A stretch of DNA of 64,000 bases. It comes from Allacma fusca. Its lineage: Eukaryota; Arthropoda; Collembola; Symphypleona; Sminthuridae. The translations under genes and the position numbers were made by a program. The stretch is from the NCBI GenBank assembly GCA_947179485.1, contig OX359246.1, forward strand, positions 52,369,632-52,433,631. The letters are read 5' to 3'. Below, piece by piece: positions 36,463 to 48,299 of this stretch (positions within the stretch are counted from its first letter, which is position 1; each line of letters starts with the position of its first letter). The notes under the pieces were generated by a model. That model did no database searches and was not told the DNA's origin. It saw nothing but the letters and a program-made list of their open reading frames with translations.

Positions 36463-38363
36463 ATGGCGGACCCAAAGAGTGTCTTCCGAGGACACAAGGT
36501 GTCCCTGACGCGTCACAAGAAGGTCATCAACGACTTTGACGTTTCCACCGTAACCCGGTCAAACTACAACTCCTTCCTCAAAAACATCGAAAACCTAAAA
36601 TCAAAAATTGACGAAGTCTTTTAAGACCTATTGGCACCCTGTGCCGACCAAAAGGCCATTGACCAAGTCGAAGCAGAGAAAAACCCAGTCCTCGATGAGA
36701 TCTTGGGTCTTGAAAACAAGTTGGCCGAGTGGGACACGGAGCTACTGAAGAAAGAATCAGAGCAGGAATAGTTGGCCGCCATCAAACGTATTGAAGCACA
36801 ACTAAAAGCCCAGGCAGCTGTCAGTGCTACACAACAACACCCCGTTTTCACTCACACCGTCAAACCAAAGCTGCCCACACTTACCCTTTCCCGCTTCTCG
36901 GGTACCTTCGAAGAGTGGCTTCCCTTACGGGACAGATTCACTCAGTCTGTCCACTCCCGCTCCTTTTATCTGAGGCTGAGAAGCTACAATACCTGATAGC
37001 CTCGTTGGACGGACAGGCAGCGGAATCAATTAAATCCTTGCCCATTAACAATGCCAGCTTCGCGCCAGCCTGGACAGCCTTAAAGCAACAATACGAGCAC
37101 AAGAGGGAGCTAATCTACCGTCACATCAGTGTCATTCTGGACCAGCCTAAAGCAGGGTTGTTTTTTTTTTGTTTTTTCAAAAAAAAAAACAAACAACCAG
37201 GTTTTTTTGGTTTAAACCGGTTTTTTTTTGTTTAAACCAGGTTTTTTTTGGTTTAAACAAATTTTCAATTCAAAACATTTATTAATATGCAGAAACATAA
37301 GAATTTGAACAAATTTACTTATTTCCCAAACTCAGTAAGTATCACAAAGCATTAAATATTTAATAGTTTAGATATAATTTTAACGATAATTTTGCAGCTA
37401 AACACAAGTTTGCATTTTTCATTTTACAAACGATTCCGAATTTCTAAATGTACAAGACTAAAGGCTAATAGTATTATTTACTTCACTAAAGTTTAACCAT
37501 ACAATATCACAGTAACAGCACAAGTTTTGTGCACGACGAAATATAAGCATTTTGGATTGAAAGTAATAAAATTTTAGGTGTTTGGTTTAAACCATTGCTT
37601 TTTATTAAAAAAAACCGTTTGGTTTAAACCATGGTTTAAACCAAACCAACCCTGGCCTCAAGTAAGCCAGCCCTCCTCGACAGCTCTTCAAGTTTTGCTG
37701 ACCACCACAACAAATTCCCTGAGCACCCTGGAACCCCTCCAACAAAAGCCAGGTGAGTGGGATCCTATCATCGTCTCCATAGTCTTCAGGAAGATGGATC
37801 CCAAGACCAGACTACGGTTCCACCAGACCTTGCAAGACACAGACATGCCCACATGGGCAACCCTAACAACCTTCCTCCGAAAGGAAATCATGGACTTAGT
37901 GACCTCCATACAAACAGGAAATGTAACCCCAACACACCCGCCTTCTGAGAGTCAAAAGTCACAGCCCAGCCAACCTATTCCCGCCAAACCCGCCATCCTC
38001 AAATCAACGTGTCACTTTTGTAAAGGTGACCACTTTAACTATAAGTGCCCCAAGCATAAGGACATGAACCCAGAAGAGAAAAAGAAGTTCATGGACACCA
38101 ATAAGGCCTGCACGAACTGCTTAAGGGTGGGTCACTTTTGGAAGAACTGTACTTCTACATCAACTTGCAGAAAGTGCCAACAAAAGCATCATACGTCCCT
38201 ACATGCACCCATATCCAGTAAATCCAAACCCGAAAAATCCAGCACTACAACCCTCACTGAGACACAACCAAGGAAGACCAAGCTGAAGACAACCGCAATG
38301 GTAAAGGTCCTCACAAGCAGTGGACAACACATCAACTGCAGAGTAATCCTTGACAACTGCTAG
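36463..38363 (+). pseudogene. BEL/Pao gag
   Basis: ATG at 36463 (MADPKSVFRGHKVSLTRHKK). Capsid-like part: LPTLTLSRFSGTFEEWLPL and AESIKSLPINNASFAPAW. Nucleocapsid zinc knuckles at 38010-38200: CHFCKGDHFNYKC, CTNCLRVGHFWKNC and CRKCQQKHH. In-frame stops occur at about 36622 and 36769, a shift near 36965, and a hAT element at 37153-37654 interrupts it. Reading ends VILDNC at 38361, just before the protease region. Confidence 0.85.
37153..37654. mobile_element. Non-autonomous hAT element inside BEL/Pao gag
   Basis: Ends CAGGGTTG and CAACCCTG; flanking octamers GCCTAAAG (37145-37152) and GCCTCAAG (37655-37662) match in seven positions. Subterminal GGTTTAAACC boxes repeat at both ends and T/A runs fill the rest. 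It postdates the BEL/Pao insertion. Confidence 0.8.
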
Positions 38364-41300
38364 GATGAGTCCTTCGTCTCAACCGCGCTAGTGACCAGAT
38401 TTGGGCTTCGACGCACCAGGCTATCCTCACCGCACGAAGTCAACGCGCTCCAAGGTGTTGGCGTGGCAACTGTGACAGAAAACGCCCAAATCACGATAAC
38501 GTCAAGAATGCAACCCGAAGAATCATTTCACGTGGAAGCGTTAATTGTGAAGACCATTGGCGGCAGGTACCCTCAGGCGCCACTGGACCACAACGAATGG
38601 TTGCACATTCCTTCAGAGGGGCTCGTCGATCCCACCTATCACCAAACCGCTGAAGTTTCCATTCTACTCGCCACGGACATATACTATGATGTCATCCGAG
38701 GAGGACTTCTCAGAGGAAAGAAAAATCAACCAACGGCTCAATATTCCTCCTTGGGCCGGCTAGTAGGTGGGGGTAGATCCTCTATAAAAGAAAATACTTC
38801 CCTCTGCCACCTCACTTCATGCTCACTCGAAAGTGACATAGCCAGATTTTGGACAGTCGAAGACTTCAAACCAACCTCCAAGATGCGGACCGCGGAAGAA
38901 CAAGCATGCAAAAGCCATTTCCGTCAAACTACGTCACGCAAGGAAGACGGCTCTTACGAAGTCCGCCTTCCCTTCAAACAATCCTCCGGCTCTCTCGGAA
39001 ACTCGCTCTTCATGGCCACCAAGCGGTTCAAGAATCTCGAACAAAAGTTGCCCGCAACCCCTCCCTCCATAGTCAATATGCAGAGGCCATGAAGGACCTT
39101 CTTTCAAACCACCACATGGAGCTCGTTCCCAATGAGAAGCAAGACTTGCCCACATCAGACTGCTAGTTCCTACCCCATCACGCAGTGTTCAAGAACACAA
39201 GTTCTACTACAAAGCTGCGTGTGGTATACGTTGCCAGCGCGAAATCATCCTCCGGAACATCCCTAAATGAAAAGCTGATGGTAGGACCCGGACTCCAGGA
39301 AGACCTCTTTGCCATTCTTACACGCTGGAGATGGTGGCTCATCAGTCTATCAGCAGACGTCAAACAGATGTATTTCTACATCAGTGTCCACCCTGAAGAT
39401 AGGAGCTACCTCAGGATTCTCTGGAGGACCAGCCCCAATGAAACCATCAGATGGTACCAGCTCCGAAAAGTAACTTTCGGCACAGCTTGTGCCTCCTATC
39501 AGGCAGTCCGAACCTTACATCAGCTAGCAGCCGACCACGAAGGCGACTACCCTGAAGCGGCTGCGATATTACGTCGCGACTTCTACGTCGACGACTGTTT
39601 GACAGGGGCAAAAACAGTCGAGGAAGCACAGCGGATCCAGCAGCACCTTCGAACACTCTTGGACGAGGGTAAAATTGTCCTACGTAAATGGACTTTTTCA
39701 AACCCAGCAGCCCTCCAAGGACTAGCACAGGACCTCAGTGAGTCATCCCCAGTAAGCATCAACAATGACGGAATAACTAACGCCCTTGGACTCATTTGGA
39801 ACCCCGTTGATGACGAATTCCGGTTTTAAATTTACCCGTCAATGACAACCAAAGCAACCAAGACGTCCATCCTAGCTGAAATTGCCCGAGTTTTCGACCC
39901 ACTAGGTTTCCCGTCTCCAGTCACCATCAAAGTCAAGCTGATCATGCAGCAGTTATGGAAAGCTGAGGTGGACTGGGACTCAACACCTCCTAAGGAAATT
40001 CTGAAGTCCTGGATGGAGTACCAGGGTCAACTCCCGCAGATACAGGATTTCCGAATTCCCAGGTGCATATGTCTTGCTCATCCCACCGTAGTCCAGATCC
40101 ACGCATTCTCGGAAAAGGCCTACGCAGCAGCGGTCTACCTTCGAGTGATGACCACCACCTCCGTTCAAGTGAGGCTGATCGCATCAAAAAATAGAGTAGC
40201 GCCAATGAAGCCCCTCTCACTACCCAGGCTAGAATTATGTGGAGCTTTTATGGCTGCAACACTAGCCACAAACATCGCCTCAGCCCTGCCACCACCAAGA
40301 CCACAAACCTACGGATGGAGTGATTCTACCATCGTACTAGCCTGGATCAAAGGAGATCCACAGAGGTGGAAGACCTTCGAACGGACCCGTGTGGTTCAAA
40401 TCCAGGAGAACATCCCCGCCGCAACTTGGAACCATGTACCGGGAGTACACAACCCCGCCGATTTGCCTTCTAGAGGAATTCCCGCCTCCGACCTCACCAC
40501 CAACTCAATTTGGTTCCATGGTCCCGAATTTCTCCTAACACTCAACATTATTCCCATGCCGGTGAAGTCGCAGAGCGACACGCCCAAGAAAGACGTCTAC
40601 ACTTCCTCCACCCGCACTACAGAAATCCACCACAACACCCTACTCACCATTACCCAATCAGCAAAACTGAATCACCCAGACCTCGAGATTAGACTGCAAG
40701 CCTTCTCCAACTGGCCGCGATTGCAAATACGGGTAGCGTACTGGCTCCGATTTTGGAGATGGCACTTCAACGGCCGAAAGGACATCTCGCCCGAACGAGA
40801 AGAATGTCAGCAGCAGATCTCCAGGAATCCCAAAGTGGTATCATCAAATACCTGCAACGCCAGCACTACCCTCAGGAGTTCTAGCATCTCACATGTAAAA
40901 CTACACCCGAAGTGCCCAATTCTGTCTCTCACTCCCTTCATTGACCAGCAGGGACACATCAGGGTGGGCGGCAGACTGCACCAAGCTCAGGTGGGCTACA
41001 GTCACAAGCACCCCATACTGCACCCGAGGCACCATGTCACCGACCTCATCGTAAGGCAACTTCATCTCCAGACAAAGCACGGGGGAATCCAACTGTGTCT
41101 CGCACTGTTACAACAGTCATTCTGGATAGTCCGGGCAAATACCCTCGTCCGTCGCATCATCCGAACCTGCAATGTGTGCCTACTCTACCGTGCCCAGCAG
41201 CCGCACCAACTGATGGCAGACCTACCCGCAGCCCGAGTGGTTCCATCCCGCCCATTCACTCACGTAGGAGTTGATTTTGCAGGCCCCATCATCTTGAGGG

Positions 41301-41961
41301 ATTCCTACTCCAGGAGCAGCAAAACGCACAAAGCATACATATGTGTGTGTGTATGTTTTGCAACCAAGGCCGTGCACCTCGAGATGGTGAGCAGCCTTTC
41401 GACCTAAGCCTTCCTCGCCGCCTTCCGTCGCTTCTCCAGTTCTCGCCGACTTCCAGCGGCCCTTTACAGCGACAATGGCACCAACTTTGTTGGTGCTTAG
41501 AGGGAGCTCCGGGAAATTTTGGAGTTCCACCGGAAGGAGGACAACCACCAGGCCTTTCTGTCAACCCTAGCTGAAGTCAATGTGGATTGGAAAGTGAAGT
41601 CCCCGACATGGGTGGACTTTGGGAGGCATCTGCCAAGGCCCACATTCAACGAGTAATCGGACTCACACCCCTGAACTTTAAGGAGCACTGCACATTGCTG
41701 AAGGAAGTTGAGGCGTGCCTCAATTTAAGACCCATATGTCCTGTAAGCTCCGACTCGAACGACCTAGAAGCCCTGACGCCCGGCCACTTCCTCATCGGAG
41801 CCCCGCTGATGGCAAGTCCCGAAAACGACTCGACTGACGTCGCCCCGAACCGCCTCTCCCGTTGGCAGCAAGTGCAACAACTAAAGCAGTTTTTCTGGAG
41901 GAGATGGCACGAGGAATATCTCCAGCAGTTGCAGCGGAGGACAAAATGGAAACATGTATAA
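38330..41961 (+). pseudogene. BEL/Pao pol (protease, RT, RNase H, integrase)
   Basis: Protease/A16 region 38330-38770 (VILDNC, then LLATDIYYDVIRGGLL). Reverse transcriptase 39100-39830 with SADVKQMY and the catalytic FYVDDCLTG. RNase H and connection 39840-40460 (LARVFDPLG-like IARVFDPLGF, YGWSDSTIVLAWI, NHVPGVHNPADLPSRG). Integrase from about 40950: zinc-binding HGG/CNVCLL, HVGVDFAGPI, DNGTNFVG in another frame at 41465, and GGLWEASAKAHIQRVIG with the catalytic Glu. Frameshifts fall near 39170, 39835, 41405 and 41590. Tail reads ALTPGHFLIGAPL and RWQQVQQLKQFFW. Confidence 0.9.
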
Positions 41962-42264
41962 CCCAACCTTGAAGAATGAGACATGGTCGTCATCCGTGAT
42001 GACCACGCACCACCGCTCAGATGGAAACTGGCCAGAATTGTCAACGCCGGTCCAAACCCAGGACACGATCAGCACCTCATCCGCACAGTCACCGTCAAAA
42101 CCAAGAATGGATTACTGAAGAGACCCATCACAAGTGTGGTCCTGCTTCCGAAAAACCCGGACCATCAAGACGAAAACCCCGGTAACACCAAAGTTAGAAA
42201 GTAATGCATGACCAATACTACGCATTTATAAAAATATAGCTATGTATATTTTGGTGGGCGGTAT

Positions 42265-42688
42265 TGTTGACGCGCAACACATTTTTACCTTTTTAGTCTT
42301 ATCGGCTCCTCTTGACTATGCAAAGGAGCCTCAATTGTACGCATCAGCATTTGACCACTTGACCAACTCGTTGTAAGGTCAAGACTATTTTTAGTTAATA
42401 CATTCCAGATTATTTTCCCTCCCGCTTTATGTACTAATTCCCTTTGTGACTAAGAGAATATAGAATAAGAAAAATGCCAACTCCTAGCAGACCTGTAATC
42501 ATAAAAACACTCTTCTCTCAGGCTCTAACACGAGAACTTGTCTCCAGCTCCTTTCGTTGTAAATAAATATTACATTTTTATTTTGACTAGGAATTGCCTC
42601 AGTTTACCCTTGCTTTCTTTGACACTTCTCACTTCACGAATCGTGCATATGGGCTCATACATCGACAGCCATAACACCGGCAGAAACA
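42265..42688 (+). repeat. BEL/Pao 3' LTR
   Basis: Begins TGTTGACGCGCAACAC and ends GGCAGAAACA. The right flank GATGGTATTAAT resumes a coding-like reading of the interrupted gene. Confidence 0.9.
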
Positions 42689-43655
42689 GATGGTATTAAT
42701 CAGCAGATCGATAATCGGTATTTGGATGGTGCCTATCAACACTACCTTTCTCTGGGACCAAAGGGGTACTATTTTGATAGGGTGAAGACAAATTTTACTC
42801 TGATGGAGATTGAAAGATGGTATTCCATTGAAGGACCAGGGGAGAAGAAATCACACAATCCAACTCATTTTCGTGTTTACCGACAGTCCTATGGTCGTCC
42901 CTATGAATCATTCTACATGGAACATAGACAGTATGATTTGTGCTTTCAAAAATGTATTTGGAATTTTGGTATTACAGATAATGTCAGGAAATATGCATTT
43001 ATATTTTTTGATAATGAGACCCGTCGTATATGTCCTGACTTTAATTACAAAGCATGTACATCAACTCCTTTTTGGAGCTCATTGGTCGAACTTGTACATG
43101 ATAGAGCCCCACGACCAATCACTGCACATACAGAAGTTATTGATGAACAATTCCCGCTTCGAGATTTTGCAATTCCTTCAAATAAGTCCAAACATTTTTT
43201 TGAGGGGATTTAGAAAGTTCTGGATGAAAAAATGTTTGATCTTGACTTTATTGGAGAACTAGCAAAAAGCAGAGGGATGAGTCATACGATGCTTTGCCTT
43301 TGTGTGCGCAAATAAACGTGAGATAAAACTTCGTTATTATCCCAATCTACCATGTGTTGATTGTTGTGATGAACTATATGAAACGGATGACGAACATGGG
43401 TACTTCCCAAGTTTGGCAACCTACCCTTCTGATGACAGTGATACTCCACAAGTAGCATGTTATGAACAAATTGTGTACGACAGCCCCGAAAATTTCAATA
43501 TCAATTTAGAACTGTATGATCGAAAAATATCTATGCATCATGATCAGTCTATGTCACAGCGAATGAAAGCTAGACCTAGTTGGTACTATTGTAGAGTAGA
43601 CACTTCTGATGAAGAAGATGAGCATGCAGCTGCTGATGATACTTGTCCGGAATAA
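42689..43655 (+). pseudogene. Unrecognised protein gene, 3' exon beside Polinton ATPase
   Basis: Open from 42689 to a TAG at 43213 (YLSLGPKGYYFDRVKTN, FFDNETRRICPDFNYK, EQFPLRDFAIPSNKSKHF), then shifted and open at 43302-43655 with a basic start (NKREIKLRYYPNLPCVDCCD) and a very acidic end (DTSDEEDEHAAADDTCPE). The TAG and the shift may mark decay. It probably continues the exon at 35409-35872, split by the BEL/Pao element. It ends 27 bp from the stop of the ATPase on the opposite strand, a compact convergent arrangement typical of virus-like elements. No family recognised. Confidence 0.5.
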
Positions 43656-43681
43656 GATGTACATATGTGTTAAATTTATTT

Positions 43682-44334
43682 TCATTTCTTTACATAAACT
43701 TTACATTGTTTATCGGGAAAGATACATGATCTATATCTATGAGAGTCTTTTTGTGTAGCACTAGTGTCAATAAAAACATAACCATGTGGTCTTGATGTTG
43801 AATCTTTGTATGCACATTCCAAAACTTCATCTGTTTCCCCAAAATTTATCTGTCTTCCTAAAATGTTAATAAATGTCGAATCTTTGACAAATTTGAAACA
43901 TATAATGTATTTGGCATTCTTGTTAGCACTGTTGCACCTTTTTAATAGAAATTTTGTAGTATTAGGATAACAAATATATTTCTATGGTGACTCTCACGGC
44001 AGAATAAATTTTCAACTTTCTTTCCTGTTGTGGCTCCCGTCATTAGATCGTCAATTATCACAAGCACTGGACTTGTGTTTCCTTCATCGACATCATACTC
44101 AAGCCCCCTCACATACTCAATTTTATTTTCTGCATGTTTTTACATTTCAGCAAATAAAACAGGTTGATTTTCAGAAAAGCAATAAATTATACGCTCAACT
44201 TTGGGCTCAAAAATGTCATCATGACGCTTTATTATTTCACTGACAAGAACTTATTTACCAGACTGACTTAGGCCCGCGATAATTAAATTACCCCGGTCCT
44301 TTAATTTGTAATCAAAGTTATCCCCACTTGCCAT
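43682..44334 (-). pseudogene. Polinton genome-packaging ATPase (FtsK/HerA type), broken
   Basis: Read on the minus strand from ATG at 44334. The P-loop is GLSQSGK followed directly by a TAA codon. Downstream come IIYCFSENQPVLFAE, a Walker B strand VLVIIDDLM with TGATTGKK after it, LFLLKRCNSANKNAKY-like sequence and a lysine-rich end. This enzyme would pump DNA into the capsid. Length (about 217 codons) fits Polinton ATPases. There is the in-frame stop after the P-loop Lys, another near codon 64 and a frameshift near 43980. It lies 160 bp after polB on the same strand. Confidence 0.75.
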
Positions 44335-44495
44335 ATTTTTGTAAGTAAATAATGATGTAATTTTAAGATACTTTTTTATATTTATTCAATTCTCACACAC
44401 AACAACATCAGCAATTACATCAACAACAATGAAAAATCAATCAGATTTCTTACTTGTAACTAACATATTTACTACATAGCTATAGACTTAAATAT

Positions 44496-47400
44496 TTATT
44501 GAAATTCGGGAATATCTTTATGTCCAAAAGCAAGACTGTTATACTTACTTATCCAAAACCTTTTCGAATCAAAACTACTTAATGCCTTCTTATTCTATGT
44601 AATGGTGTACAATTCATGCTTATAACTTCGTATAGTCGTCATCGGTATGTCCCATATAATACCTTCCACCAGAGATTTTACAAACATTTTATACTTAATT
44701 CTATTCTTTCTCGCTCTCATAACAATTCCTTTTGCCTTAATGTATGAATTAAATTCTAACTGTTAATCATCCCGCTTTAGCAAACAGTACAATTTTGGTG
44801 CCTGGAATACACCTTTAACTAAGATACTATTTGGCATTTCATCTGTCATTAATCCTAATATTCCCTTAAATTCATTGGTGTACAATAATTCCTTTCTCTT
44901 ATCTTTACAGTTAGCATAAACACTAAAATCAAACCGTTTGTCATTATCATTTTGATAGAATCTTTTTAGATCAGCATACACATCATCTGTTATAAAAAGG
45001 TATACAAATGCGTCAGTGTCCATCATGCATATTTGTGATATGTCCCCTGGGTAGTATTGTTTAGTAAAATTATAGTGAAAATCATACATGTGTGCTTTTG
45101 AAATAACAAGCACAGCACTACCCGACGCTATCATACTATCCAAACATATAGATAATTTGCTCATATAGAATATTACAATATCTCCATTAAACAAAATTTC
45201 CATACTCTCCAAAGTTGGCTTATTTGCCCAATACTTACATTGCGTCATAAATCTTACTTAACTCCGTGCAAACCGGCTATTCTTATGTTTGCGTTTATTC
45301 ATACAAATTCTGCCATAACATACATTTGGATAATATTTGAACAATTTATTTTCGTATACTGATGTTGCTATAGATCGTTGTCTAGCACAGTATTCTACAT
45401 AAGATTTCATCCACTTTTTTGCAAAAATGACATAATCCTATGTACCTTTGTTATAACTATACCCAATTGCAGATACACCTTTAATGCACGGTAATGTATA
45501 CCATACTTGGATTTTGGCTTTAAGTCACAAATCAATTTTCCCCCTGAAGCTGTTTAATACAAATTCCAAGTTGATGAAGTTGGTCTTGGGATTGAGGTGA
45601 AAGGTCATCAAATTCAACGTTTGACATTTCTGGGGCAGGAGGTAATTCACTTAAATAGTCATGTAATTTAGGAGGTATGAAGAAATCAATTTCAAAAAAA
45701 TATCCCCTTGTGTCATCGTCTGAAATAGACATTATCCAATCTTTGATTTCAGGTATTGTCTTGTCTTTCTACTTGGACTGTTGTACCCACTCATAACCTG
45801 CATATGGTAAGCTTTGAGACATGGCATAACCGTAAAGGTTTGTCGTGTCCCAATACTGCAGGTAGCCGTGTGGTTTTTCAGCATCATACAATCATCCCAT
45901 GTAAGGATTATTAACTTCTGCATTTTGGAAACAAGTTTGTGTTATACCACCTCTTATTATTTTTTTCCCCAAAATTAAATACATGTCCGGCTGCTGAATT
46001 AGCCCAAATTCTGTCTCACTCATTGAAATCGATGCATTTTTACTTAAACCTGGTAGACTTATATAATGGAAAGGATCGACCGAAAATGATAGAATTTTTG
46101 TTCTCCGAAATTGTTCAAATACATCACATAAAAAGCAACGTCTGTGAAAACATACAAATCATGGAATTCTCCCATTTTCTTTTTACTAAACGCATTCCAT
46201 ACATTGATTGCATGTTGATATTCCTCCTCCTTAATACTTTTTTCCTTTAAAGAAGAATAAAAGTGTTCACGTGACGGTAACTTCGTTTCATTAAATTTTG
46301 AAAAATCATTCACATACTCGTAAGGATAGTACAGTTTTTTGTATAACAGTTCCACACTTTCATTAGAAATATCCTTGAATAATTCGTTGGCAGTAACAAA
46401 AATTCCCGTCCCGTCTTTTCGAGCAGTTTCTACAATAGTTTCAAGGGATTCTGGAAAAAATTTCAATGAAACGACAAATCTTATAACGTTACACTTTTTA
46501 GTAGTTATAGATATACTTACATGCTTTTCATGAGTAACATGAATTGAGGTAACCTTCAAAATATCCTCATTGTCAGGTTTTATAGACTTAAATATAAACT
46601 GTGAATCATAGGACAAGTTGTGGAAAAAACCGGAATGAAAAACTTTACCCTTGCATTTAAGTTGCAATTTGAATGGGCAAATCCGACTACAAGGCTTGTA
46701 ATGTGGTCATGATGAGTCACTTTAGTTTCACCATATTGAAATTTTTGCTTGCAAAAATAACAATTAACTGTCTTTCTTAGCAAACAAAGGACTATCTAGC
46801 TCATTAATTGCTCACCTGTATGTGCCAACATCTCTTTCATCTTCTTGTTTTGGGGTTAAAAGAGGAGCATTTGCATTTCGTTTTTGACACTCACGTAATT
46901 CATCAAAATACGGTTGAGTATGTTCAATTATACTTTTAATAAACTTCTCGTGAGCATCTTCCCCACGATACCTTTCCCAGTACAATATTTCTCCCAAATG
47001 ATGCTTAATTACATAAGCATATCCACAAGGAAGATACTCCGACAACTTAACTGTATTACAAGCATGATGGACACATACAATTGATATCCGTACAATTATC
47101 TATTTGAGGACACTGTTCCCTATGAATCGGTTTTAATATGGACTCAAAATCTGTAAAATCACAAACCATTGTGTTAATGTGCGATTAAAATCCATGAATT
47201 TGTAGGTTTTATTCCGAGGGAATCTTACCAACTGGGGTCTATAAGTAACACATATTTCACGATGTCGTGCTAATGTATCCGGTGTAAGAAAATGGGAAAG
47301 GCATGAGTAAGAGTAAAATTTCTGTCCCAAACGAACTTTATTTACAAGTCCGGAAAGTCCACTTGTGGGATTTTCATCATTTTGCTTTAATAAAACATAA

Positions 47401-48240
47401 TGATTGTGCCCATTGTGTGTTACTAGAAGCAGGTCAATGTTTTTTAGCTGTAACATTTTTACTTACATACATGGGGTATACATTTCCTCGTTTCCTACTT
47501 TGCCCATATCTGGTTTTATAAACTTGACCATTTTCTTCATACCCAATAACATTTACATAAATTTCCGGATTTGCAGCTTCAAACTTGTGAATGTGCTTTA
47601 TTTTCACTGGATATTTCAAACATTCGTGATTAACTGTCTCAGAAATTTCCGTATAAGATTCAACTTTAGTTGCCTTTGTTTACATCTTTTATTTTCTCTA
47701 TATAGAGGAGTAAGTTCAGCTAAAATCGAGTACAAGACACATTTTTATCGTTATAATTCTCTACATTAACAACGCAATTTTTTGCCTTTAGCCCTTCAGG
47801 CATTTCAAATTAAGTACTGTCTCCTCCACTTAATGGGTTAAATGGTACAGTACTAAATGAAAACTCTGTGATTTTTACAATACACTAGTTCCTCGACCTT
47901 GTAGTAAGTGTGTCCACATCATCTGGCATTTAGCACATTAGATCAATTGTTGAATTGATCATGCATTCATCAAAAATCTTGTGGCACATTGAGTTGATAA
48001 AAAATGTTTCTCGAGTATTGTTCTCTGCAAATGGTTTCTCCATCAAGATTTTACTATGGGCAAAAAATGTGCTACTTTGCTTTCCCCTTAACATTTTCTT
48101 CATTGATCCCCTTAGAATATTACGAATTGTTGAAAAGAGACCACTAATTGACAAAAATTTAAGATTTCCTTTTGATAGCATATACTCCTGGCATGTTTGA
48201 AAAGCATTTGCTTTCAATAAAACCCTTAATCCTAATTCAT
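44496..48240 (-). pseudogene. Polinton protein-primed DNA polymerase B core, broken
   Basis: Family B polymerase that primes from a protein and replicates the element. In order on the minus strand: KANAFQTCQEYMLSKGN (48.2 kb); FEAANPEIYVNVIGYEENG; KHIDLLLVTHNGHNHYVLL; a zinc-knuckle-like FYSYSCLSHFLTPDTLARH; CYFCKQKF with HDH and GFAHSNCNLN; exonuclease-like FHNLSYDSQFIFKSI (46.6 kb); LPSREHFYSSLKEKS; EIDFFIPPKLHDYLSELPPA (45.65 kb); polymerase motif C as MMDTDAFVYL (45.0 kb); RSYKHELYTIT and NSLAFGHKDIPEFQ with a stop at 44496. At least six frame changes or stops interrupt it. A 48-bp LINE scrap is inserted at 46790. Confidence 0.87.
46790..46837 (+). repeat. 48-bp fragment of the neighbouring LINE inside polB
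   Basis: Identical, but for one base, to 50466-50513 within the endonuclease part of the LINE at 50-53 kb (starts GACTATCTAGCTCATTAATT, ends CCAACATCTCTTT), in the same orientation. It has neither LINE end and interrupts the polB reading between PKQEDER and KKTVNCYF. Confidence 0.92.
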
Positions 48241-48290
48241 TTTTATTATTATTATTATTATTATATTATTATTATTATTATTATTATAAC
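48236..48290. repeat. ATT/AAT microsatellite
   Basis: About 16 TTA-type triplets in an intron-like gap of the polB gene. Confidence 0.95.
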
Positions 48291-48299
48291 TTACATTAC

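Larger units (their letters stand above)
35962..42688 (+). mobile_element. BEL/Pao LTR retrotransposon, complete but inactive
   Basis: Two direct LTRs (35962-36376 and 42265-42688) flank gag and pol on +. Pol order is protease, reverse transcriptase, RNase H, integrase, which defines BEL/Pao. A primer-binding-site-like TTGGTCCTTCGAAC follows the 5' LTR at 36377, and a purine tract (GGTGGGCGG) precedes the 3' LTR. Stops, frameshifts and a hAT insertion at 37153 disable it. No target-site duplication was found; the 5' LTR start is eroded. Confidence 0.93.

Noticed and set aside
39447-41688. Minus-strand frames across the retrotransposon pol
   Set aside because: Antisense shadows of BEL/Pao coding sequence.
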